The notes: generated from the letters alone by a model not told the origin. A stretch of 64,000 nucleotides of DNA from Sinosporangium album (GCF_900100605.1 NZ_FNCN01000008.1:226650-290649); one strand, 5' to 3'; shown: positions 42,631 to 51,732, counted from the first letter of the stretch. Made by a program: numbers and translations.

Positions 42631-43947
42631 TTAGGGTTTGCGGGGTGTCGACGGGCGCTGGATGGCGCCGACGAAGCTCTTGACCACGGACATGACCTCG
42701 TCCCCCGCCGCCTTCAGATGGCCGGTGACATCCGTGCCCGCCTCGCGCTGAGCGGCGATGGCCCGGCACACCGGGCAGGCGCGGCAGACGTACTCCTCGT
42801 CCTCGTGCGGCATGGACACGGCCTCCTCCCACACATCACGGGCGGGCTCGGACCTGCCGCCGACTCGGCTGCCGGTGAAGTCCGAGATCACCTGGCCGAC
42901 GCCGTTCACGACACCGTTCACGCTGCCCCGCACCACGGCCTTCCCGACCTCGCGGGTGGCGCGCGCCTGGAGGGAGCCGAGCAGCTTGGCGGCCTCGTCC
43001 GCCACCGCGCCGAACGCCTCCCGGCCCAGCCGCTCGTAAGCCCAGACCGCCTCACTCCCCCAACCCCGGTCACCGTTGCGGGACGCATCGGCCTCCCGAC
43101 CCCGGTCGCGGGTCTCCCGGGCATGGGAGTCCCGGCCGCTCTCCTCATGCGCGGCGCGGGCACGGGCCTCGTGGTCACCGGCGCCGTTCACCGGGGCGGC
43201 AGCCGCCGCGGCGGCACCGGCCACCGGCGTCCCGGGCTTCGCCGTACGGCTCCCCGCCACCGAACCCGCCTCCTCGACGCTCGCCTTGGCCGCAGCCGCC
43301 TTGGCCGTACCCGTCTTCGTGCTGGTGAGGTCGGCCTTAGCCCCCTTGGCCGAGCGGGTCTTAGCCGGGGCCGCCTCGGCACCGGCTGCCTTGGCCGAGC
43401 GGGCCTTGACCGAGCGGGTCTTGGCCGGAGCCGCCTCCGTGGGACTCACCTGGCCATCGACCGCCTCGCTCGCGCCCGCCTCGGCGCCGGACGCCTTGGC
43501 CGGGGTGCGCTTGGCCGCACGCGCCTTGGTGCCGGCGGGGTCGGCCTTGGCCCCCTTGGCGGCGGTCGCCTTGGCCGGGCGGGCCTTGGCCGGGCGGGCC
43601 TTGGCCGGAGCCGCCTCCGCCGGGCTCGCCTCGCCGTCGGCCGCCTTGCCCGCGCCGGCCTTGGCGGCAGCCGTCCTGGCCGAGCGGGCCTTGGCCGCGC
43701 TCACCTTGGCGGCGGGCTCGACCACGGCAGGCTCGACCACGGCGGGCTTGACCGCGGCGGGCTTGACCGCGGTGGCCTCGGGCGGGGTGCCGGGCGTCGC
43801 TTCCGGGAGGGCGGCGGTGACGCCGAGGGCGTCGCCGCCGGGAAAGGTCGGCGGCTCGGAACGCGTACGGCGGGTGCGGCTTTGAGCCGCGTGTGCGGTT
43901 GTGGTCTGCCCGCCGTCGTGGCGGTCCTGCTCGCTGTTCTCGCTCAT
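42631..43947 (-). CDS. DUF5304-like protein with histone H1-like Ala/Lys/Pro-rich region
   Basis: A 438-residue protein. Residues 40-250 are a repetitive AKAR/PAKA region like the tails of bacterial H1-like proteins. The last 130 residues look structured: AVWAYERLGREAFGAVADEAAKLL, a CRACPVCRAIAAQ motif with CxxC spacing, and a helical end. Homologues lie next to glucokinase and the SRPBCC gene in streptomycetes. A nucleic-acid or anionic-surface interaction is possible from the basic repeats. Function is otherwise unknown. Confidence 0.72.
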   Translation of the reverse strand: MSENSEQDRHDGGQTTTAHAAQSRTRRTRSEPPTFPGGDALGVTAALPEATPGTPPEATAVKPAAVKPAVVEPAVVEPAAKVSAAKARSARTAAAKAGAGKAADGEASPAEAAPAKARPAKARPAKATAAKGAKADPAGTKARAAKRTPAKASGAEAGASEAVDGQVSPTEAAPAKTRSVKARSAKAAGAEAAPAKTRSAKGAKADLTSTKTGTAKAAAAKASVEEAGSVAGSRTAKPGTPVAGAAAAAAAPVNGAGDHEARARAAHEESGRDSHARETRDRGREADASRNGDRGWGSEAVWAYERLGREAFGAVADEAAKLLGSLQARATREVGKAVVRGSVNGVVNGVGQVISDFTGSRVGGRSEPARDVWEEAVSMPHEDEEYVCRACPVCRAIAAQREAGTDVTGHLKAAGDEVMSVVKSFVGAIQRPSTPRKP

Positions 43948-44061
43948 ATGTGGCCCTCCTATCTCAAAACGCTACCCGAGAGGAGGGCTCGGGAGAGCGT
44001 GTCATCAGTTCGTGGAACTATCTCGGGACCAGCGGGAACCCCAGTTGGTGATCAAGGAAGG

Positions 44062-44499
44062 CTACCTGCTCTCGACCCGCTTCTTGAGTCCTTTGAGCGC
44101 GGTGTCGACGATGACCTTTTCGGCTTTTCGTTTGATCATGCCCAGCATCGGCATCTTGACGTCGGCGGAAAGCTCGTAGGTGACCTCGGTGCCGCGGTCG
44201 GTGGCGGCGAGCTGATAGCTCCCGTCGAGGGCCGACAGCATGCGCCCGGGCGTGACGATACGCCAGGTGACCAGCTCGTCGCCGTGCCACTCGTAGCCGA
44301 GGGTGTAGTCGTCGGAGAGGACGCCCGCGTCGAGGGTGAACCGCACCTCGTCGGGGCGGCCGTCGCGGTGGGTGGTGAGGATCTCCGCCGACTTCACCTG
44401 CCCGGCCCACTCGGGGTATGCGGGAAAGTCGGCGATGACCGCCATGACGGCGGCCGGCTCGGCGTCGATCGTGGTGCGCGAGGTGGTGCGATCAGCCAT
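44062..44499 (-). CDS. SRPBCC (polyketide cyclase/START-like) protein
   Basis: A 145-residue helix-grip protein: DAEPAAVMAVIADFPAYPEWAGQVKSAEIL at the start, central beta strands and a long C-terminal helix (AEKVIVDTALKGLKKRVE). It corresponds by position to Rv2185c of M. tuberculosis. The fold binds hydrophobic ligands. Its place before fadD and pimB genes hints at a lipid role, which is unproven. Confidence 0.86.
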   Translation of the reverse strand: MADRTTSRTTIDAEPAAVMAVIADFPAYPEWAGQVKSAEILTTHRDGRPDEVRFTLDAGVLSDDYTLGYEWHGDELVTWRIVTPGRMLSALDGSYQLAATDRGTEVTYELSADVKMPMLGMIKRKAEKVIVDTALKGLKKRVESR

Positions 44500-44801
44500 G
44501 GGCCCACGCTACCGGGCTGATCCGTGGTGCTCCGGCCTTCACACGGGGGGCGAGGCGGACTCTCCCGCCGAGCGGGGTGGAAAAGCCGATCCGTCCGGCG
44601 GATCGGCGCCCGGGAACATCCTGCAAGGTAGCGTCGAGTAACACGTGCGACACGCGATGTTCAGTGATCAACCGAGTGACGCGCGTCCCATTACCGGCTG
44701 CTACCGTGGAATTGCCCTTGATAACGCATGGGTGACGGATCTACCTGAGCGTAACTTCACGCGGTAACGTCCAGGCAGCCCACGCACCTGGAGGAGTCAC
44801 C
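44500..44801. other. 302-base divergent intergenic region before the fadD gene
   Basis: The gap holds the promoters of the SRPBCC gene and the acyl-CoA synthetase. It is less GC-rich between about 44640 and 44760 (for example TTGATAACGCATGGG). GGAGGAG just before 44802 is the ribosome site of fadD. No gene or strong repeat was seen. Confidence 0.5.
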
Positions 44802-46595
44802 GTGCGCGAGTACAGCGTCCCTGTCCTTGTCAATGTGCCGGCTTCCGCCACTCTCACCGATACGGTGTTCGAGCGGGGTGAGCGCGACCCCGGCGTGGTC
44901 GTCTTCCGCCGGAGCGACGGTGAGCGCTGGAGGTCCGTGACGGCGGGCGAGTTCCGGGGCGAGGTCGCGAAGCTGGCCAAGGGGCTGATCTCGGCGGGTG
45001 TCGAGCCGGGTGACCGGGTGGCCTTGATGTCGCGCACGCGTTACGAGTGGACGGTGGCCGACTACGCCATTTGGGCCGCGGGCGCGGTGAGCGTGCCGAT
45101 CTATGAGACCTCCTCCGCCGAACAGGTCAAGTGGATCATCTCCGACAGCGGCAGCAAGTCCGTGATCGTGGAGCACGCCGACCACGAGGCGAGGGTGCGC
45201 GAGGTCCTCGCCGATCTTCCGGACCTCAAGAACATCTGGAACATCGAGGAGGGTTCGCTCGACGAACTGGCGAGAGCGGGGGCGGACATCTCCGACGCGA
45301 CGCTGGAGGAGTCCCGCACGAGCCGCATCGGCGCCGACCTCGCGACCATCATCTACACGTCGGGCACGACCGGCATGCCCAAGGGGTGCCGCCTGACCCA
45401 CGACAACCTGCTCTTCACCGCCCGCAACGTGATGGACGGACCGCTTGAGCAGCTTTTCAAGGTCCGCGACCGGGCGGCGCTGCTGTTCCTCCCCCTCGCC
45501 CACAGCTTCGCCCGCATCATCGAGGTCGTGCTCGTCGAGACGGCCACGGTGATCGGTCACAGCCCGAACATGCGCAACATCGCCCCCGACCTGTTGAGCT
45601 TCAAGCCCACGTTCCTGCTCGCCGTACCTCGCGTGTTCGAGAAGGTCTACAACGCCGCCGAGCAGAAGGCGGTGGCCGGCGGCAAGGGAGCGATCTTCCA
45701 GAGGGCGGCGGACGTGGCGATCGCGTGGAGCCGGGCGGAGAGCTCGGGCGGCGCGGGGCTCGGGCTGCGGCTCAAGCACGCGCTGTTCGACAAGCTGGTC
45801 TACAGCAAGCTGCGCGCGGCGACGGGCGGCGAGCTGTCGGCGGCGGTGTCGGGCGGGTCGGCGCTCGGCGAGCGGCTCGGCCATTTCTTCCGCGGTGTCG
45901 GCATCGAGGTGGTCGAGGGGTACGGGCTGACCGAGACGTCCGCGCCGTCCACGGTGAACATGCCGGGCGCCAACAAGATCGGCACCGTGGGCAAGCCGTT
46001 CCCCGGCGTGACGATCCGCATCGCCGACGACGGCGAGATCCTGGTCAAGGGCCGCCATGTGTTCAAGGGCTACTGGAACAACGAGGAGAGCACCCGCGAG
46101 GTCCTCGACGAGGACGGCTGGTTCCACACGGGAGACCTCGGCGCCCTGGACGCGGACGGCTATCTGCGCATCACCGGCCGTACGAAGGAGATCCTGGTGA
46201 CGGCGGGCGGCAAGAACGTGGCGCCGGCGCCGATGGAGGACCGCATCCGGGCCCATCCCCTGGTGTCGCAGGCGCTGGTGGTCGGGGACGACCGCCCGTT
46301 CATCGCCGCGCTGATCACGCTCGACCCGGAGGCGGTCGAGCAGTGGAAGAGCGCCAACGGGCGGCAGGGCGCGACTCTCTCGGAGCTGGCCAAGGACCCG
46401 GCCGTGCTGGCGGACGTCCAGAAGGCCGTGGACGAGGCCAACAGCCACGTGTCGTCGGCGGAGGCGATCAAGAAGTTCGTGGTGCTTGACGCAGACATCA
46501 CCGAGGAAAGCGGCCATCTCACGCCGAAGCTCAGCATCAAACGAAACATCGTCTATCGCGACTTCGCCTCTGAAATCAACGCGCTCTACACCTAG
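44802..46595 (+). CDS. fadD15: Long-chain acyl-CoA synthetase (FadD15-like)
   Basis: A 597-residue ANL-superfamily enzyme that activates fatty acids with ATP and CoA. Core motifs are the P-loop IIYTSGTTGMPKGCRLTH, VVEGYGLTETSAPS, WFHTGDLGALDADGYLRITGRTKE and the catalytic Lys region LTPKLSIKRN. The GTG start follows GGAGGAG. It corresponds by position and type to Rv2187. Its stop overlaps the convergent mannosyltransferase stop by four bases. Confidence 0.92.
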   Translation: MREYSVPVLVNVPASATLTDTVFERGERDPGVVVFRRSDGERWRSVTAGEFRGEVAKLAKGLISAGVEPGDRVALMSRTRYEWTVADYAIWAAGAVSVPIYETSSAEQVKWIISDSGSKSVIVEHADHEARVREVLADLPDLKNIWNIEEGSLDELARAGADISDATLEESRTSRIGADLATIIYTSGTTGMPKGCRLTHDNLLFTARNVMDGPLEQLFKVRDRAALLFLPLAHSFARIIEVVLVETATVIGHSPNMRNIAPDLLSFKPTFLLAVPRVFEKVYNAAEQKAVAGGKGAIFQRAADVAIAWSRAESSGGAGLGLRLKHALFDKLVYSKLRAATGGELSAAVSGGSALGERLGHFFRGVGIEVVEGYGLTETSAPSTVNMPGANKIGTVGKPFPGVTIRIADDGEILVKGRHVFKGYWNNEESTREVLDEDGWFHTGDLGALDADGYLRITGRTKEILVTAGGKNVAPAPMEDRIRAHPLVSQALVVGDDRPFIAALITLDPEAVEQWKSANGRQGATLSELAKDPAVLADVQKAVDEANSHVSSAEAIKKFVVLDADITEESGHLTPKLSIKRNIVYRDFASEINALYT

Positions 46596-47839
46596 CGTTC
46601 ACGCTCGCCGCCTAGAAAACGCATAGCGCCCCGTAGGAAGGGTCGTGACAGCGTGTCCGGTTCCCGCCGCACCTTCCCCTGTGGCGGGACGCCCTCCGGG
46701 GACGTGAGTATGTCGCCGAACGCCGCCGCGACGGTCTCCCATCCCCACGCGCGCTCGACCCAGGCCCGGCCCCGCTCGCCCATGCGCCGGGCGGCGGCCG
46801 GGTCGGCGAGCAGCTCCGTCAGGGCGGAGGCGACCTCGGTCGCGGACGTGCCGTCCACGAGCAGGCCCGTCGTGCCGGGCAGGACCGCGTCGGGCGCCCC
46901 TCCGGACCGGCCCGCCACCACCGGCAGGCCCGTCGCCGACGCCTCCAGGTAGACGATCCCGAGCCCCTCCACGTCGATGCCGGAGAGCCGCGTACGGCAC
47001 GGCATCGCGAACACGTCCCCGGCGTCGAAGCACGCCGGCAGCGCCGACCACGCCACCGGACCGGTGAACCGCACCGCCTCCCCCAGCCCGCGGGCCGCGA
47101 CCATCCGCTCCAAGGTGCGCCGGTAGGGCCCGTCCCCCACAAGTAACAGCACCGCGTCCGGTACGGCACGGCGCACGAGCGGCCAGGCCCGGATCAGGGT
47201 GTCCTGTCCCTTGCGCGGCACCAACCGCGACACGCACACCACGACGGGGGCGTCCCCGAGGCCGAGCGCGGCGCGCACGCGCGCCCCTCCGGCCCCCGGC
47301 CGGAAGGCGCGGGTGTCGACGCCGGGCGCCAGCCGTACGAGGGCTTCGTCCCTGATGACGGCGGAGAGTCTGCGCCTGGTGTATTCACCGAGGTAGGTGA
47401 CGGTATCGGCGTGCTCGCCGATCCTGCGCAGCAGCCCGCGGGCGACGGGAACGCTCGCCCACGACGCCTCGTGGCCGTGGGTGAGCATGACGATGCGGCG
47501 CGCCCCGGCGGCGCGCAGGTCGGGGGCGATGAGGCCGAGCGGGGCCGCGGCCCCGAACACCACCGTGTCGCACTGGTGGGCCTGGATGAGATCGGCCGCG
47601 CGGCGGGCGACCGAGGGGGTCGGCAGCATGAGCGAGGTGGGGTGGCGGACGACGCTGTAGTCCTGCCGCGCGTCGAAGCTCGCGCCGCCACTCCACGACG
47701 GGGCGTAGACGGTGACCGACTCCGGGGGGAGGGTCCGGGCCAGGCCGTGGACGAACGCCTGGATTCCCCCCGCCCGGGGTGGGAAGTCGTTGGTGACGAT
47801 CAGGGTGCGGCCGGCGGAGGTCGCCGGGACGGCGGTCAC
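46592..47839 (-). CDS. pimB: PimB-like phosphatidylinositol mannosyltransferase (GT4)
   Basis: A 415-residue GT-B glycosyltransferase. The N-domain opens TLIVTNDFPPRAGGIQAFVHGLA, and the C-domain has VCVSRLVPRKGQDTLIRAW, the donor motif EGLGIVYLEASATGLPVVAGRSGG and LLVDGTSATEVASAL. It matches PimB (Rv2188c), which adds the second mannose to phosphatidylinositol monomannoside on the cytoplasmic face. The GTG start overlaps the protease stop (GTGA); an in-frame extension upstream through the protease gene is not coding. Confidence 0.87.
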   Translation of the reverse strand: MTAVPATSAGRTLIVTNDFPPRAGGIQAFVHGLARTLPPESVTVYAPSWSGGASFDARQDYSVVRHPTSLMLPTPSVARRAADLIQAHQCDTVVFGAAAPLGLIAPDLRAAGARRIVMLTHGHEASWASVPVARGLLRRIGEHADTVTYLGEYTRRRLSAVIRDEALVRLAPGVDTRAFRPGAGGARVRAALGLGDAPVVVCVSRLVPRKGQDTLIRAWPLVRRAVPDAVLLLVGDGPYRRTLERMVAARGLGEAVRFTGPVAWSALPACFDAGDVFAMPCRTRLSGIDVEGLGIVYLEASATGLPVVAGRSGGAPDAVLPGTTGLLVDGTSATEVASALTELLADPAAARRMGERGRAWVERAWGWETVAAAFGDILTSPEGVPPQGKVRREPDTLSRPFLRGAMRFLGGERER

Positions 47840-49143
47840 GGTTCGGGAAGGTGGTTGAACCGTGCCCATGCGCGGGCGAGGGCGATGCGCTCGGGCGTGG
47901 GCGGGTGCGAGCCGTAGAGCGCGACCTCCAGCGCGTCGGGTGACAGGTCGGAGAGGTTGGTCGTGGCGAGGCGCTTCTGCATCGCGACGAACGTCGCCGG
48001 GTCGCGGGTGAGGTTGAGCGCGTGCACGTCGGCGCGGGCCTCGATGTGCCGGCTGACGATGTTCTGGACGGGCCCGGACAGGACGGTGCCGAGGGTGATC
48101 AGGCCGAGGAGGAGCCCGGCCGCGCGCGGGTCGGCGAGCGCGGCGACGCCTGTGCGGCGCCGTACGAACGGGGTGGCCGCCGCGACGGCGATCAGGCAGG
48201 TGCCGAAGCCCGCGCCGAGGGCGCCGATGAGGGTGCCGTAAAGCACGTCGTCGCGCTTGGCGTGGCCGAGTTCGTGCGCGGCGATCAGTTCGATCTCTCC
48301 GGGAGGGGCCTTCAGCAGCGTGTCGTAGACGACGATGCGCCGGGTGGCCCCGAAGCCCGACACGTAGGCGTTCAGGGCCGTGGTGCGGCGGGAGGCGTCG
48401 GCGACGAGCACATCGTCGACGGGCACCCCGTCGCGGGCGGCCATGGCCAGCAGGTCGTCGCGGAGCTGTCCGGCGGGCATGGGCCGGAAGTCGTTGTAGA
48501 CGGGTTCGATGAGGACCGGGTAGACGAACGACCCGACGACCGTCAGCGCGCACGCCCCCAGGGCGGCGGGGATCCACCACCGCGCCACACGTCTGGCCAG
48601 CGCTACCACGGCGAGTACGGCGAGGGCCAGCAGTGCCGTGCGCACGCCGATGCCTTTGAGCCGGTCGAGCGACCAGGTCAGCCATGTCTGGGTGGAAAGG
48701 CCGTATTCACGAAGGTAGGTCTCCGCCCACATGCCGAGCGGCCACCGCAGCACCTCGACGGCCGCCGTGAGCGCGGCGACCGCCACGGGCACCCGCACCC
48801 ACCACGGGCCTTTCAGCCGGTCGAGGACACGGGCGCCGAGCGGGGTCGCGATCAGCAGCCCGGCGAGCACCAGCGTCAGCCCGAGCGAAATATAGACGGG
48901 TGCGGCCGTCACGGCGTCCAGCGCCTCCGACCGCGCGATCTGCTCGGCGCCGAAGTCTCTCGCGGGGTCGGCCGGGACCTCGGGCGCGCCGGCGGGCAGC
49001 GCCCGCCACGGCGTGGTGAACGCGATCACGGCCAGCACCGCGACGCCGAGGACGGCGGCCAGCGCGCCGGCGCCGCGCGCCGCGCGCGGGAGAAGCCGCG
49101 CGGGTGGCGTGGCCGGCGGGTCCGCGGTGTCCGGCGCGCTCAT
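47836..49143 (-). CDS. M48-family (Ste24/HtpX-like) membrane metalloprotease
   Basis: A 435-residue integral membrane zinc protease. The catalytic motif is HELGH in LIAAHELGHAKRDD, the third zinc ligand region is HIEARADVHAL, and about six membrane helices surround it. The N-terminal segment GAGALAAVLGVAVLAVIAF is followed by an outward loop. The size and YNDF/AYVSGFGATRRIVVYDTLL motifs are like CAAX prenyl protease 1, but bacterial substrates are unknown; membrane quality control is likely. It overlaps pimB by four bases. Confidence 0.9.
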   Translation of the reverse strand: MSAPDTADPPATPPARLLPRAARGAGALAAVLGVAVLAVIAFTTPWRALPAGAPEVPADPARDFGAEQIARSEALDAVTAAPVYISLGLTLVLAGLLIATPLGARVLDRLKGPWWVRVPVAVAALTAAVEVLRWPLGMWAETYLREYGLSTQTWLTWSLDRLKGIGVRTALLALAVLAVVALARRVARWWIPAALGACALTVVGSFVYPVLIEPVYNDFRPMPAGQLRDDLLAMAARDGVPVDDVLVADASRRTTALNAYVSGFGATRRIVVYDTLLKAPPGEIELIAAHELGHAKRDDVLYGTLIGALGAGFGTCLIAVAAATPFVRRRTGVAALADPRAAGLLLGLITLGTVLSGPVQNIVSRHIEARADVHALNLTRDPATFVAMQKRLATTNLSDLSPDALEVALYGSHPPTPERIALARAWARFNHLPEP

Positions 49144-49153
49144 GTCGTCCCCC

Positions 49154-50038
49154 TCAAGCGAGTGTGTCCCGAACGTAGACCCGCCATTCGGCGGTCAGCC
49201 CAGTGACCGTCATGCCCAGCTTCGACAGCGCCGCGTCGATGCCGCGCCGCTCCGCATCACGGTAGAGCCTCACCAGGGCGTCTTCACCGAACCGTGCCGC
49301 GAGAAGCGCGCAGGCGAGCCAAGACTCCGCGTAAACCTGGGCGAGTCTCGGCGCCCCGGGCCGGAAGTCCGCGCGTTCGGGCAGCCGGTACGGCACCGCC
49401 CCCTCACGCACCTCCTGCGCGAGCTCGGCCGCGGCCTCCCACGCGGGGAGCCCCGCGTCACGGTAGCCGACGTAGTCGGCGAAGCCCTCCACCAGCCAGA
49501 TCGGCATCCCGCTCACGGCGGCGCCGGTCGCGACGTGGGTCAGCTCGTGGGCCAGCACCACGTCCCGGCCCGTCGCCGTGAGCCGGGCGAACAGCCGCGG
49601 GTTGACGACGACGCGGTCGACGGTGGCCACGGCGGCCAGCCCGTCGAGTACGGCCGCGCCCGCGATGAGCCCGGCCATCCGCTCGCTACTCGGCACGAGC
49701 ACCACGGCGGGGCGGGCGCTGCCCCACACCTCGGTGACCTGGCGGGTCGCGGGACCGACCCGCGTGGCGATGTCGCGCACCAGGGCGGAGTCGGCGCCGT
49801 AGCCCACCACGAGGAAGTCCTCGCCCCTGATGACCTCGGGGCCGCCGGCCGGGCCGCGCTCGGGCGCGGCGGCGGACAGCACGGCGCCGCAGGCCAGCGC
49901 CAGCAGTGCGGGGAGGGCGAGGCGGCGGGTGAGGTGGCTTCGCGGGTGCGCCCGGGAAGCCGCGGCCCGGTGGGCCGCGTCAGGGCCGGGCACCGGGGCA
50001 CCGGGGCACCGGGCGGCGGGAGCGATGCGCAGCGACAT
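49154..50038 (-). CDS. Exported peptidase-MA-like zinc metalloprotease
   Basis: A 294-residue protein with one N-terminal hydrophobic segment (LALPALLALACGAVLSAA), so anchored or secreted. It has the gluzincin motif HELTH in VVLAHELTHVATG and the downstream Glu ligand in WLVEGFADYVGY. It is followed 10 bases later by the M48 protease gene, so the two probably form an operon with pimB. Substrate unknown. Confidence 0.83.
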   Translation of the reverse strand: MSLRIAPAARCPGAPVPGPDAAHRAAASRAHPRSHLTRRLALPALLALACGAVLSAAAPERGPAGGPEVIRGEDFLVVGYGADSALVRDIATRVGPATRQVTEVWGSARPAVVLVPSSERMAGLIAGAAVLDGLAAVATVDRVVVNPRLFARLTATGRDVVLAHELTHVATGAAVSGMPIWLVEGFADYVGYRDAGLPAWEAAAELAQEVREGAVPYRLPERADFRPGAPRLAQVYAESWLACALLAARFGEDALVRLYRDAERRGIDAALSKLGMTVTGLTAEWRVYVRDTLA

Positions 50039-50116
50039 GCTCGCAGAGCTTAACGGCGGGAGCTCCGGCTCGCCCGGCAGGCGCCGTACGGACGGCCGGG
50101 CGCGGGAACGTGGGAA

Positions 50117-50144
50117 AGCCCCGTCCCGGGGGGTGGACGGGGCT
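50117..50144 (-). terminator. Terminator downstream of the NlpC/P60 gene
   Basis: On the minus strand AGCCCCGTCC and GGACGGGGCT form a 10-bp stem followed by TTTCCC. It lies 136 bases past the NlpC/P60 stop and before the MA-like protease gene, a fitting place to end the riboswitch-controlled transcript. Confidence 0.65.
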
Positions 50145-50279
50145 GGTCTCCCGGATGCGCGTACGGCTGCCGCACGGTAGTGCCCGGACCCGGCCGCGCA
50201 GGCCGCCCGTGGCGGTGCCCGGCGCGTGAGCGCGAGGCCGAAGCGGCCTTGGGGCGGGGTCCTTGGTGTCGTGGGCCTC

Positions 50280-50897
50280 TTACAGTCCGGGACGGACCGC
50301 TCCGCTGAAGGCGCGCTTGCGCCACGAGCTCAGTTTCTCGATCCGGACGGTCTTGCCACTACTGGGCGAGTGCACGATCTTGTTCTTGCCGATGTACATG
50401 GCCACGTGGCCCTTGCCATGGAAGAACATCAGGTCACCGGGCTTGAGACTCTTCCAGGAGACCTTCTTGTCGATACCGCGGAACATGCTGTAGGAGGTCC
50501 GGGGCAGCTTGATGCCGGCCTTGCGCCACGCGAACTGGAGGAGCCCTGAGCAGTCGAAGGCATTGGGGCCGGTCGCGCCGTACCTGTAGGGGTCGCCGAC
50601 CTGCTGCTTCGCCACCTTGATGGCCTTCTTGGCCTTGATCTTCTGCTTCTCGACCTTGGAGATCTTCTTGGTCTTGGCCGCGGCCTTGGGCTTGGCCTTC
50701 GCGTCGTCGGCCTTCTTGTCGGCCTTCTTCTCGGCCTCGGCCGTGCTGGGTTCTTCCAGCGCGTCGGCGGGGTCGAAGGTCACGACGGGGGGGTTCGGGG
50801 GCATGGGGGTCATCGCCTGGGCCGGTGCGGTGAGTCCGATCGCTCCGGCGGACGCGGTGAGGGAGAGCGCGGCTCCGCCGATACCCAAGCGGATCAC
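50280..50897 (-). CDS. Secreted NlpC/P60 peptidoglycan hydrolase
   Basis: A 205-residue exported D,L-endopeptidase. After the signal sequence (GIGGAALSLTASAGAIGLTAPAQA) comes a Lys/Ala-rich linker and the catalytic domain with Cys in NAFDCSGLLQFAW, His in GHVAMYIG and the third polar residue in IVHSPSSG. The GTG start lacks a good ribosome site. AAGGAG lies further up, before an in-frame CTG 12 codons earlier (50931-50933), which would give a better N-region, so that CTG may be the true start. Upstream lie a c-di-AMP riboswitch and a Crp site. It corresponds by position to Rv2190c. Confidence 0.9.
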   Translation of the reverse strand: MIRLGIGGAALSLTASAGAIGLTAPAQAMTPMPPNPPVVTFDPADALEEPSTAEAEKKADKKADDAKAKPKAAAKTKKISKVEKQKIKAKKAIKVAKQQVGDPYRYGATGPNAFDCSGLLQFAWRKAGIKLPRTSYSMFRGIDKKVSWKSLKPGDLMFFHGKGHVAMYIGKNKIVHSPSSGKTVRIEKLSSWRKRAFSGAVRPGL

Positions 50898-50947
50898 GCG
50901 CGACAGCGGGGGGTTATGCGGGGACGTAAACAGGATTGCTCCTTGTG

Positions 50948-51095
50948 TCTTCCACCAATGCCGACCGGGTTAGCTGACGGGTTCGGGCGTGGAAGTTCGC
51001 CCTACAACGCATTGGCGTTGATTCACCCCTAGCCCAGAAAAATCAGGGCTTTTGGGTCCCCGGTTCCACGCCTCCTGACTGCGTGGATTAGGCAG
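50948..51095 (-). ncRNA. Cyclic di-AMP (ydaO/yuaA) riboswitch
   Basis: Reading the minus strand, conserved blocks of the actinobacterial ydaO motif follow in order: GTGGAACCGGGGACCC, GGGGTGAATC, then CCGAACCCGTCAGCTAACC with GGTCGGC and GGAAG just before the AAGGAG of the NlpC/P60 gene. In Streptomyces and mycobacteria this riboswitch precedes cell-wall hydrolase genes such as rpfA, and c-di-AMP turns expression off. The 5' boundary is approximate. Confidence 0.86.
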
Positions 51096-51279
51096 ATCAC
51101 GTGCGTCTCATGGGGGTGAGACACCGCGGGGTGTGTCACTCGTTGCGGACGGGGGTGGTCCGAACGCGGCGGCGGCACGGCTTGCTCGTCACCGAACGGG
51201 AACGTACTCCGATCGTCACATTTCAGCAAAGCCCCAACCAAAGATAAAGATCACGTAAACGTGGAATCACCCCAAAAAT

Positions 51280-51298
51280 CCCAGATAAATCAGGGCTT
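51280..51298 (-). repeat. Second copy of a 19-base riboswitch block
   Basis: The sequence CCCAGATAAATCAGGGCTT differs by one base from CCCAGAAAAATCAGGGCTT at 51033-51051 inside the riboswitch. On the minus strand both copies are followed by GGGGTGA and TC, so about 40 bases are duplicated. It may be a remnant of a second aptamer. Confidence 0.6.
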
Positions 51299-51310
51299 GT
51301 GTTATGCAAA

Positions 51311-51326
51311 TGTGACCCTCCTCACA
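51311..51326. promoter_or_regulatory. Perfect Crp-type site TGTGA-N6-TCACA
   Basis: TGTGACCCTCCTCACA matches the consensus of bacterial Crp, including mycobacterial and streptomycete Crp. It lies in the AT-richer promoter region upstream of the riboswitch. Crp activates rpfA in mycobacteria in a similar arrangement. The rest of the gap to 51732 holds a 7-bp hairpin (51442-51460) and no convincing gene. Confidence 0.72.
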
Positions 51327-51732
51327 TTTTCCAGATCGTGACCTAAGGACGCCTCATGCACCACATGCGTCACAGCGGCAACACCTGAGGAAGCACCGTC
51401 ACCTCGCCGCCCACCGTGCGCTCCCCCCTCTCGACACCCGGACTGCGCGTCCAGCGCAGTAGTTCCCTCCCTTCGGGGATTCATCCGATGCATGAATAGA
51501 GGGGAAATGTGGCAATGATCACGATTAAACAGACCGGGTTTGATCGTTCCAACAGCAGCGCACAAAGCATGACGTGATCACTACATGGCTGTCGCCCAGA
51601 CGCCAGCCGCAGAGCCAGGACACATGCCCCATGGCGTTCGACACCACCCAGATGTCCGCCTTACCTCACGGTGAGCCCCTGTCAGGGCACACGGTCAAGG
51701 GCGTGCGGCCAGAGGCGGCAGGGGCGGCGCGG

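Noticed and set aside
47840..48685. N-terminal extension of the mannosyltransferase frame to 697 codons
   Set aside because: It overlaps the M48 protease, which has intact HELGH and membrane helices. The GTG at 47839 overlaps the protease stop as expected for coupled genes.
51302..51565. 87-codon minus-strand frame in the leader region
   Set aside because: No ribosome site; it overlaps the Crp site and regulatory sequences and has no family features.
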